A DNA stretch of 60,481 nucleotides from Oscillospiraceae bacterium (GCA_017535865.1 JAFXTM010000063.1:1-60481); one strand, 5' to 3'. Positions 15,788-24,313 are shown, counted from the stretch's first letter. A program made the numbers and translations. The notes: a model not told the origin generated them from the sequence alone.

Positions 15788-17827
15788 TTACCCGTTGTCC
15801 GCCAGCCGGACCATATCGCCGTTTTTGACAGGCGCGTTGCTGGTCGTGATCACATAATCGCCATAGCTGAGGTCGGCCGTCACGGCGGAATTCAGATCGT
15901 CCTCCGCCAGGACCTTGACCTCAACGCGGCGGGCGATGTAGCGGTTTCCGAGCGGTGAGTTCTTCGACTCGATCGCCAGAACGAAGCTGCCGTTGGTATC
16001 GCTGCGGATCGCGCTGTTCGGCACGACGACGTCGTAGTTGGCGCTCTTCTGGCCGACGGAGATCGTGATCTCCGCCCCCGGCGTCACATCTCCCTGTACA
16101 TCAAAGGTCAGGAGCTTTTGGGTCTGCGGGTTCTTGGGATCCGCCTTGATGGACTCGAGCGTCGCGACAACCTGGTTGCCCCAGTAGTAGTTGGAGACAG
16201 TGGCGGAGTCGCCCGGTTTCAGACGGCGCGCCTGCTCGTTGGTGACGGAAAAGCTCATGGTATAGCCGAGGTCCGGGACCTGGATCGTGCAGAGCAGATC
16301 CCCTTTGAGCTTGGTATCGCCGGGCACACAGTCGACCGTCTCGATCATGCCGCTCGTTTTCGCCAGGATCTGGTTCTCCTCGCCCCCGGAGAGCTCCGTG
16401 ACTTTCTTCCGCGCGGCTTCGATCTGCGCGTTGAGATCGGCCATCTCCAGATAGGCCATCGCCTGTGTGCGGCCGTCCGACGCTTTCTTCTCATCCAGCG
16501 CCTCTTTCAAGGAGTAGTAAGTCTCCCGCGCGGTGTCATAAGCCTCTTTCGCTTTCGTGTACTCTTCAGAATCCGGTTCGGAGGCGATGATCCTGTCGAT
16601 CTCCTGCTGCAGCCCGTCGTATTTTTCCTGCAGCTCATTCACAGCGTCCTGCGCGTCATCGAGATTTTTTCTTGGAATGCTCTCCAGACTTTTCTGGGCC
16701 GCATCCACGGCTTTCTGTTTCAGCTGAAACTCCCGCATGAGCGCGAGGTCTTCCGGCTTGGGCTCATAGGGCGTCGGGGCCGGATCCTGCGGCGGCTCGG
16801 TGACGGTCGGCGGCTCGGTGACGGTCGGCTGCTCCGACGTCGGAGTCGACGATCCTCCCCCGCCGCTCTCCGTTTCGCCGTCCGGATCCGTGACCGATCC
16901 GACGGGATCCGTGGTCGATGCTGTCGTATCCGCAGACTGATCCGTTGACGCATCGGAGGCCCCGGGCGCTTCGTTTGATTCGTTTCCACCGGTGAACAGC
17001 GAAAGCGTGCTCACTTCATAGCGATACACAGTATAAATTCTTGCCTTCATCCCCTGTGCCGCCGCCGTCTGATCCTGTATCAGGTCTCCGGAATCGTCGA
17101 GGTACACGGTTTTGCCGTTGGAATCGATAAACATCCATTGATCGTTCGTTTTGGAAACAAAACTGATCCCGTTCAATGAAAGCGCCCGCTGTGCATCATC
17201 GCGTTCCTGCGCTTTCTGTGTCAAAACATCCTTGGCCTCCGCGACAAGCTGATCGTAGGCTTCCTTCTCGGCGTCCCGGATTTTCTCAGCCTCTTCAATC
17301 TGCTTGGCGGTTTCCTCCTGTTTTTTCAGAAGCTCAGGCACGGTACTGTCGGAGCCGGCGCCGGCTATGGCGTCAAGCTTTGCCTTGGCCGCTTTATAGG
17401 CCTCCTTAGCCGCTTTGATGCGGCGCTCATCCCCGGCATAGCTCGGATAGCTGACACCGACTGCGGTGCGCTGGTAGCTGAGTTCAAGCTGGCGGAGCTG
17501 CTCCTGCGCGGCCTCCAGCTCGCTCGCCTCGCCCTGGCCGAGCACAAACAGCACATCGCCGACCTTGACCTCCTGGCCGACCTTGACCATGACCGCACGG
17601 ATCTCGCGCGTCTGTTCCGCCTTGACGCTCGTCACGCCGACGGAGCTGACCGTACCGGTCCCGCGTACCTTGGCGGTGATCGTGCCGTTGGTAACGTACT
17701 GCGTGGCGACCTCCGGCAGGCTGCGGTTCATCCATGTATTGGAGAAAAAGGTCAGCACAAGAAGCACGGAGAGAAAAATAATCGCCGCGTTCTTGACCCA
17801 ATCTCTTTTTCTGTGTGTGAACTCCAT
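15788..17827 (-). CDS. HlyD/MacA-like adaptor with two coiled coils and a Pro/Thr linker
   Basis: 679 residues, much longer than usual adaptors (about 350-450). Order: anchor helix at 13-29; first half of the lipoyl/barrel domain (about 48-100, with VKVGQEVKVGDVLFVLGQGE); coiled coil (about 102-220); a small inserted globular part (about 222-275, with DQWMFIDSNGKTVYL); a disordered Ser/Thr/Pro/Gly linker (about 280-360); second coiled coil (about 365-490); then the second half of the lipoyl domain (LAKTSGMIETVDCVPGD), beta-barrel and membrane-proximal domains. Adaptors of this type link inner-membrane transporters to outer partners; in a Gram-positive cell it would reach into the wall. It begins six bases after the permease stop and belongs to the sugar-permease operon. 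Confidence 0.85.
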   Translation of the reverse strand: MEFTHRKRDWVKNAAIIFLSVLLVLTFFSNTWMNRSLPEVATQYVTNGTITAKVRGTGTVSSVGVTSVKAEQTREIRAVMVKVGQEVKVGDVLFVLGQGEASELEAAQEQLRQLELSYQRTAVGVSYPSYAGDERRIKAAKEAYKAAKAKLDAIAGAGSDSTVPELLKKQEETAKQIEEAEKIRDAEKEAYDQLVAEAKDVLTQKAQERDDAQRALSLNGISFVSKTNDQWMFIDSNGKTVYLDDSGDLIQDQTAAAQGMKARIYTVYRYEVSTLSLFTGGNESNEAPGASDASTDQSADTTASTTDPVGSVTDPDGETESGGGGSSTPTSEQPTVTEPPTVTEPPQDPAPTPYEPKPEDLALMREFQLKQKAVDAAQKSLESIPRKNLDDAQDAVNELQEKYDGLQQEIDRIIASEPDSEEYTKAKEAYDTARETYYSLKEALDEKKASDGRTQAMAYLEMADLNAQIEAARKKVTELSGGEENQILAKTSGMIETVDCVPGDTKLKGDLLCTIQVPDLGYTMSFSVTNEQARRLKPGDSATVSNYYWGNQVVATLESIKADPKNPQTQKLLTFDVQGDVTPGAEITISVGQKSANYDVVVPNSAIRSDTNGSFVLAIESKNSPLGNRYIARRVEVKVLAEDDLNSAVTADLSYGDYVITTSNAPVKNGDMVRLADNG

Positions 17828-17833
17828 AGAGCT

Positions 17834-18709
17834 TTATCCTTTCACACTTCCGGAATTTGCGATGCCCTCCACCAGGTATTCCTCGCCATGCAGGAACAGC
17901 AGCAGGGACGGGACCATATAGATCGTGGCCATGGCAAAGGCCAAACCTATCTCGCCTGCGTTGACCTGCGAGAGGAAGACCGACAGGGGCTGCTGGTCTG
18001 CATCCTGCAGCAGAATCAGAGGCTGTTCCACCATGTTCCAGTAATCGATGAACACGAGGATCGCGATGGAATAGATCGCCGAACGACACTGCGGCAGACA
18101 GATCCTGGTGAAGATCTGCCACTCTCCCGCACCGTCGACCTTGGCCGATTCGATCAGCGAATACGGAATACGGCGCATGAACTTCGTCAAAAGGAAGACC
18201 GAAAACGGAGCGAAAACGCCCGGCAGGATGATCGACCAGCGGGTATTGATAATACCCAGCCAATCGCTGACCAGATAATTCGGGACCAGCGTGACCTGAT
18301 AGGGCATGAGCATCAGGATCACGTAGAAAAAGAAGATGCCGCTGCGCAGCTTGCCGCGCCAGCGCGTGAAGCTGTACGCCGCCACGCAGGCCACCAGAAC
18401 CTGAAACAGCACGATGGGGACGACCAGGATCAGGCTGTTCCAGAATTTCAGCAGATACTCCGGGGACTTGATCAGACCCGTCACGTACTGCGAGAGCGTG
18501 ACCTTGTCCGGAATGAATTTCAGATTGACCGTTTTGGACACATAGCCGCCCGTCGTAGTCGAAAAGATCATGCCGTAGTTGGATTTGATCTCCGCCTCGG
18601 ACATGAAAGAGTTGGTGATAGTCAGGACGGTCGGCAGAAGAAACATCACCGCAAACGCCGCGCACACAAGGAACATCACCCCGCGGCTGAAATAGCGCTT
18701 TTTCTTCAT
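17834..18709 (-). CDS. Carbohydrate-type ABC permease, MalG-like
   Basis: 291 residues, six predicted membrane helices, and the cytoplasmic EAA loop ESAKVDGAGEWQIFTRICLPQ that docks onto an ATPase. This is the second permease of a CUT1-type importer. The start at 18709 overlaps the MalF-like stop by four bases. The usual partner ATPase is not encoded nearby, so a shared MsmK-type ATPase elsewhere must be assumed. Confidence 0.93.
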   Translation of the reverse strand: MKKKRYFSRGVMFLVCAAFAVMFLLPTVLTITNSFMSEAEIKSNYGMIFSTTTGGYVSKTVNLKFIPDKVTLSQYVTGLIKSPEYLLKFWNSLILVVPIVLFQVLVACVAAYSFTRWRGKLRSGIFFFYVILMLMPYQVTLVPNYLVSDWLGIINTRWSIILPGVFAPFSVFLLTKFMRRIPYSLIESAKVDGAGEWQIFTRICLPQCRSAIYSIAILVFIDYWNMVEQPLILLQDADQQPLSVFLSQVNAGEIGLAFAMATIYMVPSLLLFLHGEEYLVEGIANSGSVKG

Positions 18710-19593
18710 CCCTCCACATCCTTTCCGAACCAGTCCTCCACACGGAAAAGAAGCGCGATCAGCACCACCATAACGACGGCCATGACCACAGCCGCGGCGG
18801 AGAGCTTCTGATAGTCGAGGGATTTAAAGGTGTTGTTCATGAAATGCTGCAGCATGTACAGCTTCTCATAGGGATAGTTACCGGTCAGCAGATAAACTTC
18901 ACGGAAGACCTTGAACGAATTGATGAGCGAGAGGATCGTCACGAACAAAAGCGTCGGTGAGAGGTAGCGCAGCTTGATGGCAAAGAACTTGTACCATTCG
19001 CTCGCGCCCTCCACGTCCGCCACCTCGAGCAGTTCCCGCGGAATATTGGCAAGGCCGGCCATAAACAGGATCATGTTATAGCCCAGGTTTTTCCACAGGA
19101 AGAGCAGGGTCACGACGATCTGGCTGTAATCAGATTGAAGCCAGTCGATACGTTTCCAGCCGAAAACCTGCATAAACTCGTTGATCGTGCCGTTGAAATT
19201 GAAAAGCACCTGCCAGATCAGTACGACGGAAGCCACCGGAACCATCATCGGGCTCAGAAAGAATGTACGAAACTGGGATTTCAGCGGAATACGTGCCTCC
19301 AGCATCAGCGCAAGCACGATGGACAGGGTCACGGCGAGCGGCACCGCGAGCGCGGAAAAGCTCAGCGTGTTTCGTGCCGCAAGCAGAAAAGCCGAGTTTT
19401 GGAACAGCTTGCGGAAGTTCTCCAGCGCGACATAATTATGTGTGCTTACGCCGTCGATCAGCGAGTAATAGACCACGACGCCGAAAGGGATGATAAAAAA
19501 TACACCCACACCAAGCAGGCTCGGGGAAAGAAAACAGAGGCTCCTCGCGAAGTCGCGGCAATGCTCCCGACGCCGTATCGCGTTTTTCTTCAT
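18706..19593 (-). CDS. Carbohydrate-type ABC permease, MalF-like
   Basis: 295 residues, about six helices, with the EAA loop LEVADVEGASEWYKFFAIKL near residue 200. First gene of the permease-adaptor-MacB-core operon. I start at the ATG at 19593 (MKKNAIRRREHC); an in-frame ATG at 19605 would add four residues, and neither has a strong ribosome binding site. Transcription starts from a near-consensus promoter just upstream, which lies inside a long inverted repeat. Confidence 0.92.
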   Translation of the reverse strand: MKKNAIRRREHCRDFARSLCFLSPSLLGVGVFFIIPFGVVVYYSLIDGVSTHNYVALENFRKLFQNSAFLLAARNTLSFSALAVPLAVTLSIVLALMLEARIPLKSQFRTFFLSPMMVPVASVVLIWQVLFNFNGTINEFMQVFGWKRIDWLQSDYSQIVVTLLFLWKNLGYNMILFMAGLANIPRELLEVADVEGASEWYKFFAIKLRYLSPTLLFVTILSLINSFKVFREVYLLTGNYPYEKLYMLQHFMNNTFKSLDYQKLSAAAVVMAVVMVVLIALLFRVEDWFGKDVEG

Positions 19594-19611
19594 TTTTATT
19601 TCCATTTCGAA

Positions 19612-19665
19612 AAGTATTGTATGTTCAAACATATTGATTATACAATACTTCAGGTATGCTTTCAA
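19612..19665 (-). promoter_or_regulatory. Permease-operon promoter inside a palindromic operator
   Basis: On the minus strand: TTGAAA (19660-19665), 17-base spacer, perfect TATAAT (19637-19642). Two 10-base arms, AAGTATTGTA (19612-19621) and TACAATACTT (19641-19650), form a perfect inverted repeat around the -10 box. A second palindrome, TATGTT-CA-AACATA (19620-19633), covers the likely transcription start. Confidence 0.8.
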
Positions 19666-19716
19666 GGCTGAGCGGAATATTTAAGAATCACAAGAAACGC
19701 CCTCAGCCCACGTATA

Positions 19717-19744
19717 GGAAAGGGCCGCCTCGGCGAGGCGGCCC
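19717..19744 (-). terminator. Terminator of the solute-binding lipoprotein gene
   Basis: A 10-bp stem, GGGCCGCCTC with GAGGCGGCCC, and loop GGC, followed on the minus strand by TTTCC. It separates the lipoprotein gene from the permease operon, which has its own promoter. Confidence 0.75.
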
Positions 19745-19755
19745 GAAATCCTTTC

Positions 19756-22167
19756 TCAGCGCTGCTCGTTAACGAAAATATTGATCTTGCTCTGGGTCAG
19801 ACGAGCAACCTCCTCGGCGCTCTTCTGGCCGGCGAAGAAAGCCTGCGCCTCTTCGATCGCGATCTGGATCAGGCTGTCGTTGTTGTTCATGACGCGGGTA
19901 GTCGTGTCAATGACCTCGAGCAGCTTGTCGGCCTGCTCCTGCGTCATGGCATAGAACTCGATCACGCTGCCGTCCGCCATGCCGATCCCGCCGCGGCTTA
20001 TCTGCTTCTTGTTTCCGTCTTCATCCAGCAGGATGTTCCCATCCGCGTCTTTCTCATACTGAGGCTCCATGATCTCCTTCAGCTTGACATCGAACGCGTG
20101 TCTGTTGATGGGAAGTCCCCAGATATTCTTCTGATAGCTCTCGCTGAGCACCGTGCGGAGGAAGGCCCAGGCGGCCTCCTTGTCGGAGCACTTGGCGCTC
20201 ATGGCAAAGCCGGAGGTAATGGCCATCATATTGCCCACTCCGCTGGAGGTCGGGTAACCGATATAGGTGGCGTCGCCGCCGAAATAGAGATCGTTGTAGA
20301 GCAGATCCTCAAGGCTGTAGATATTCGCAGCCATCAGCATCTGACGGCCGTCGGCAATGCGCTTTTCCGTGCTCTCGTCCTCGGTCCACTCATAGTTTTC
20401 CCAGTCGAACTCGGCCTGGAAGCGATTTGCGAAGTTCAGGATACTGATGTATTCCGCACTGTCAAAATTGCATTTGCCGGTGTTCCAGTCCACAAGATTG
20501 TCCAGCTCCATGGTGAGCAGGCGCTGCAGCATATCGTCGCGCGTGGTGTACTGGTCCAGCGGCGTGCAGCCCGATGGCATCGAGGCGAGCGCAGCGTTGA
20601 ACTCATCATAGGTCCAGCCCGGCTTGTCGCCGACGACGGAGCTGGCGCCGAGCAGCGTCAGGATCTGGAAGGAAGGCGCGACCTGATAGAGGCCTCCGTT
20701 GACCTCAAGGGCCTTGAGCACGTTCGGGAAAAAGTCCTCACGGTTGAGGTCTTTATCGGCGTCCAGGTAGGGGTACAGATTCTCCAGGAGTCCTTTCGAG
20801 GCAAGCTGCGTATAGGGAAGCTCATTCATGGAGAGCAGGTCCGGGACATTGCCGGCAAGGATCTCGGTCGTGAGCTTCGTGAGACCGGCGGAGTAATCCT
20901 CATCCGTGTTGTATTCGGAATAATCCTGGACCACGATGCGGGTCGTTTCACTGCTGCGGTTGAACTCGATGATCTTCTGCTGGACCTCATATTCCAGATT
21001 CATCACCGCCAGCGTCAGTGTCTGCTTGACCGGGAGAGAGGATTCGGGAACGAGCGTCAGTTTCACGATCTCGTTGTCCGGATTATCCGTGCTGAATTCC
21101 GAGCTCATGGCGAGGATGCTGCCGTCTTCACTGATACGGATCCCGTTGAGGGAATTGCCGTTGACATCGACGTTGATCCAGTTGAGCAGCTTGGTCCCGG
21201 TCTCCTCTCCCAGCTTGAAACCGTAGAGATTCATACCGTCCTGGAAGCAGAGGTCATACTCCCCGCCGCCGGACATAAAGCTGTAAGCGTTGCGCGGGAC
21301 CTTGATCGCCGCGCCCAGGCTCTTTTTTTCCAGGTCGACCGGGTGCAGCTCCATACCGAGATTGCCCCAGGTCGAAACCACAATAGTCCCGTCTTTCAGA
21401 GTAAAAAGTCCGTCAAAATAATCGTCGCTCTCGATCGTAAAGAACAGACTGCCGTCTGTCGAGAAGCAAAGGATCTTCTGTTCGCTGGTGCAAAGGAAGT
21501 TCCCCTTGTCGTCCAGCTGCGCGTTGTAGAGCTCGAAGTAGCTGTCGCCTACGTCGTAATCCAGTTCCGCGGAGCTCAGTTCCTTTCCGTCCTTGTCCAG
21601 CGTACGGATGTAATAGTGCTGCTCATATTTCATATACTCCCACTGGTTGTCGCCGTAGCGTTCACTTTCCGGTCCATCGTACCAGTTGATGTAAACGGTC
21701 TCGATCGTCGTCAGCGAACCATCTTCGTTCACGAACATTCTCGCCAGACTGGAGTTGCCGAAATAATCCATACGGTCTTCGGTGTCTTCGGGAACGGCGA
21801 TGCCTTCATAGGCATCCAGCTTTTTGGCGTTTCCGTCCAGGTCGATATAATACAGTGCGGCGCCGTAAATATCGTATTCACCCTCGTAATGGACAACGGC
21901 GTCTTTCGGGATAGGCCGCTCACCGGTCTTTTCCCAGCTTTGTGCGTAAATGCCATTCTCGGTATAGGCAAGCGGGCTGATGCCGTTTTCGATCTTTGTC
22001 TTGACCGGAATAAAATCCGCCTTATAGACCATGCGCTCCGCCGCGGCCTCAGTCGGAGCGGGAGCCTCGTTCTTTTCCGTACTGCTCTTGCTGCCGCAGG
22101 CTGCCAGGCTCAGGACCATCGCCAAAACCAGGCACAGGCAGAGAAGCGCTTTCACGGTATGTTTCAT
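19756..22167 (-). CDS. Giant extracellular solute-binding lipoprotein
   Basis: 803 residues, about twice a normal family 1 binding protein. A signal peptide ends in SLAACGSK, so Cys24 is lipidated. Residues about 45-370 look like beta-propeller blades, with repeated patterns such as DGSLTTIETV, DKDGKELSSAEL, DDKGNFLCTSEQKI and SEDGSILAMSSEF. Residues about 375-800 are a family 1 solute-binding domain (KIIEFNRSSETTRIVV, DLLSMNELPY, GCTPLDQYTTRDDMLQ, SAKCSDKEAAWAFLRTVLSE). It should deliver a ligand, probably a sugar or glycopeptide, to the downstream MalFG permeases. AAGGAGGC precedes the ATG. It is divergent from the two-component system that probably controls it. Confidence 0.88.
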   Translation of the reverse strand: MKHTVKALLCLCLVLAMVLSLAACGSKSSTEKNEAPAPTEAAAERMVYKADFIPVKTKIENGISPLAYTENGIYAQSWEKTGERPIPKDAVVHYEGEYDIYGAALYYIDLDGNAKKLDAYEGIAVPEDTEDRMDYFGNSSLARMFVNEDGSLTTIETVYINWYDGPESERYGDNQWEYMKYEQHYYIRTLDKDGKELSSAELDYDVGDSYFELYNAQLDDKGNFLCTSEQKILCFSTDGSLFFTIESDDYFDGLFTLKDGTIVVSTWGNLGMELHPVDLEKKSLGAAIKVPRNAYSFMSGGGEYDLCFQDGMNLYGFKLGEETGTKLLNWINVDVNGNSLNGIRISEDGSILAMSSEFSTDNPDNEIVKLTLVPESSLPVKQTLTLAVMNLEYEVQQKIIEFNRSSETTRIVVQDYSEYNTDEDYSAGLTKLTTEILAGNVPDLLSMNELPYTQLASKGLLENLYPYLDADKDLNREDFFPNVLKALEVNGGLYQVAPSFQILTLLGASSVVGDKPGWTYDEFNAALASMPSGCTPLDQYTTRDDMLQRLLTMELDNLVDWNTGKCNFDSAEYISILNFANRFQAEFDWENYEWTEDESTEKRIADGRQMLMAANIYSLEDLLYNDLYFGGDATYIGYPTSSGVGNMMAITSGFAMSAKCSDKEAAWAFLRTVLSESYQKNIWGLPINRHAFDVKLKEIMEPQYEKDADGNILLDEDGNKKQISRGGIGMADGSVIEFYAMTQEQADKLLEVIDTTTRVMNNNDSLIQIAIEEAQAFFAGQKSAEEVARLTQSKINIFVNEQR

Positions 22168-22203
22168 ATATTGCCTCCTTATGCTTGTTTTCTTGCGGGT
22201 CTG

Positions 22204-22279
22204 ATTATAGCATAGCTTCTCCTGAATAGTTCTTAAACTTTCTTAAAATGTTTCTTCAAGCGGAAATATGTGGTATACT
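22204..22279. promoter_or_regulatory. Divergent control region with tandem response-regulator boxes
   Basis: It holds a minus-strand TATAAT (22204-22209) for the lipoprotein gene and a plus-strand TATACT (22274-22279) for the regulator gene, both with poor -35 boxes. Between them are three tandem copies: TTCTTAAA (22230-22237), TTCTTAAA (22240-22247) and TTCTTCAA (22252-22259). Tandem direct repeats next to a weak -35 are typical of OmpR/PhoB activator sites. Confidence 0.6.
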
Positions 22280-22311
22280 GCATCCATATTCAACGAAATG
22301 GGAGGTTTGAC

Positions 22312-23001
22312 ATGTCTACTCTTTCCCGTATTCTGATCGTTGATGACGATCCCGACATCCGCAAGGTCCTGAGCCTTCTTTTAAAAGACAGCTACATCGT
22401 GGCCGAGGCCGGGGACGGACCCGAGGCGATCGCATACATCGGCAGCAATCCGGATACAGATCTGATCGTGCTGGACGTCATGATGCCCGGCATGTCGGGG
22501 ATCGATGCCTGTGCGGAGATCCGGAAACTCTCGAACGCCCCCATCCTGTTTCTGACGGCAAAGTCCGCCGAACAGGACCGTGTCAGTGCGTACCAGAGCG
22601 GCGGAGACGACTTTCTCTCCAAACCCTTCTCGCAGGCCGAGCTTCTCGCGAAGATCCGCTCCCTCCTGCGCCGTTACCATGAATATCGCGGCAAGCAGGC
22701 AAGCGTGCTTACGATCGGTAACCTCGAACTCGACTTTGCCAATCACGCCGTAAAAAGCAACGGCGAGCCTGTCGTGCTGACGGATACCGAGTACAACATT
22801 CTGGAGTATCTGGTCAAAAACCGCGGGACAATCGTGACCGCCGCACAGCTCTATGAGGCGGTCTGGGGGGAGAAATTTCTCGCCGGTTCCGGCAATACCG
22901 TTATGGTCCATGTGCTGAATGTACGCCGGAAGATCGAGGAGAATCCGTCCAATCCCAAGATCCTCCGCACCGTCTGGGGAAGAGGGTATCAGATTGATTA
23001 A
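22312..23001 (+). CDS. OmpR/PhoB-family response regulator
   Basis: 229 residues. The receiver domain (1-115) has the acid pocket Asp11/Asp12 and phospho-acceptor Asp55 in LIVLDVMMPG, and Lys at FLSKPFS. The C-terminal winged helix (about 130-229) has VVLTDTEYNILEYLVKNRG and TVMVHVLNVRRKIEENP. The ATG at 22312 follows GGGAGG; an upstream in-frame ATG is discarded. The sensor kinase gene overlaps its end by eight bases. It probably activates the divergent lipoprotein gene. Confidence 0.95.
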   Translation: MSTLSRILIVDDDPDIRKVLSLLLKDSYIVAEAGDGPEAIAYIGSNPDTDLIVLDVMMPGMSGIDACAEIRKLSNAPILFLTAKSAEQDRVSAYQSGGDDFLSKPFSQAELLAKIRSLLRRYHEYRGKQASVLTIGNLELDFANHAVKSNGEPVVLTDTEYNILEYLVKNRGTIVTAAQLYEAVWGEKFLAGSGNTVMVHVLNVRRKIEENPSNPKILRTVWGRGYQID

Positions 23002-24313
23002 GAAGTTTCTCCATCCGCCGCGCTCACTGGATGGGAAAATGCTCTATATGGTCCTTCTCTCTCTGCTCTTCGCCGGGCTGGTCTATTTCTCCGCATACCG
23101 CCTCGCGAGCTGGGCCCTGCAGGAAATCTATATGAGCCCGGAATCCCGCGCCGCGAGGCAGGCGGAGATCTACTCCGATTTTTATCTGTATGTGACGAGC
23201 AATCAGATCAAGGGGGACAATACCGAGGCAGTCGCCCGCTGGACAACCGAGCACCCCTATGTGACGATCCTGGTCTACCAGGATGAGACGACAGCCATGC
23301 GTCCTGCGCCGGGTACCTTTCCTGCCGGACAGCAGAGTCAGCCTCTTCAGTACTCCAGTATATACGGCAGGCTCTATCCGATGCGCTTTGCCGACGGTGT
23401 TTACCGCGTCGCGATCGGGGACAGCAGCAACGTGCGGGAGGACAACATTAACCGCATCCTATCCGTTCTCCTTGCCAGCATTGCCTTCATCAGCATCATG
23501 TTCTGGTATATCCGGCGACTGACGAACCGGATCATCCGTCTCTCACGTGAGGCCGATGCGATCGGGGCCGGGGATCTGGAAGCCCCGATCACGGTCAAGG
23601 GCGAGGACGAGCTGGCGACGCTGGCGGTCGAGATGGATTCCATGCGCCGTTCCGTTATTGAGCGGATGTCGGGCGAACGCCGCGCCTGGGAGGCCAACTC
23701 CGAGCTTATCACTGCCATCTCCCACGACATCCGCACGCCCATGACCGCGCTGATCGGTTACCTCGGTCTGCTGAACGGGAACGGCGTCCCAGACGCCGAC
23801 AGGAACCGCGCCTTCATCTCCTCCGCCTATGACAAGGCCATGGAGCTGAAGGACCTCACTGACGAGCTGTTCAAATACTTTCTCGTCTTCGGACGGGCAG
23901 AGCTGGATCTCCATTATGAGGACCTTGACGCGCGATTTCTGCTGGAACAGCTGTTGGGCGAGGCGGAGTTTGATCTGCGCGACGCAGGCTTTGAAGTCGA
24001 ACGAAGGGAGTTTGAGGGCGATTGCAGCCTGCGCACCGACCCTCTCTATCTCAAGCGCGTCGTGGACAACCTTGTCTCGAATGCAAAAAAATACGCCGAT
24101 CGCGCAGCTCCGATTCGTCTGTCCTCAGTGTTAGAGGGAAAACGCCTGACTGTACGGCTGGAAAACCGCATCGCCGAAAAACGTCCGCAGGTCGAGAGCA
24201 CCAAGATCGGTCTTCGGACCTGCGATAAAATTCTCTCCTCTCTTGGCGGCGAGTTTCATACGGAAGCGGACGGCAGCCGTTTCGCAGCCTTTTTCACTCT
24301 GCCGACCGATTAA
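22994..24313 (+). CDS. Sensor histidine kinase
   Basis: 439 residues. Two transmembrane helices (about 17-40 and 155-173) enclose an extracellular sensor loop of about 110 residues. A HAMP segment (about 175-225) leads to the dimerisation helix with phospho-acceptor His244 in ITAISHDIRTPM, then the ATPase domain with N-box LVSNAKKYAD. The usual DxGxG box is replaced by VRLENRIAEKRP, but STKIGLRTCDKIL supplies a second glycine box. The start is a TTG at 22994 inside the regulator gene, preceded by GAAGAGGG; no ATG fits. It pairs with the upstream regulator. Confidence 0.9.
   Translation: MIKKFLHPPRSLDGKMLYMVLLSLLFAGLVYFSAYRLASWALQEIYMSPESRAARQAEIYSDFYLYVTSNQIKGDNTEAVARWTTEHPYVTILVYQDETTAMRPAPGTFPAGQQSQPLQYSSIYGRLYPMRFADGVYRVAIGDSSNVREDNINRILSVLLASIAFISIMFWYIRRLTNRIIRLSREADAIGAGDLEAPITVKGEDELATLAVEMDSMRRSVIERMSGERRAWEANSELITAISHDIRTPMTALIGYLGLLNGNGVPDADRNRAFISSAYDKAMELKDLTDELFKYFLVFGRAELDLHYEDLDARFLLEQLLGEAEFDLRDAGFEVERREFEGDCSLRTDPLYLKRVVDNLVSNAKKYADRAAPIRLSSVLEGKRLTVRLENRIAEKRPQVESTKIGLRTCDKILSSLGGEFHTEADGSRFAAFFTLPTD

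Noticed and set aside
14702-17827. A classical MacA-MacB antibiotic exporter
   Set aside because: There is no ATPase in the operon and the MacB-like protein has only one helix after its core, so it does not make a complete exporter.
20098-22215. A 705-residue open frame on the plus strand opposite the solute-binding lipoprotein
   Set aside because: It has no motif or ribosome binding site. The opposite strand has a lipobox signal peptide and a complete binding-protein domain.
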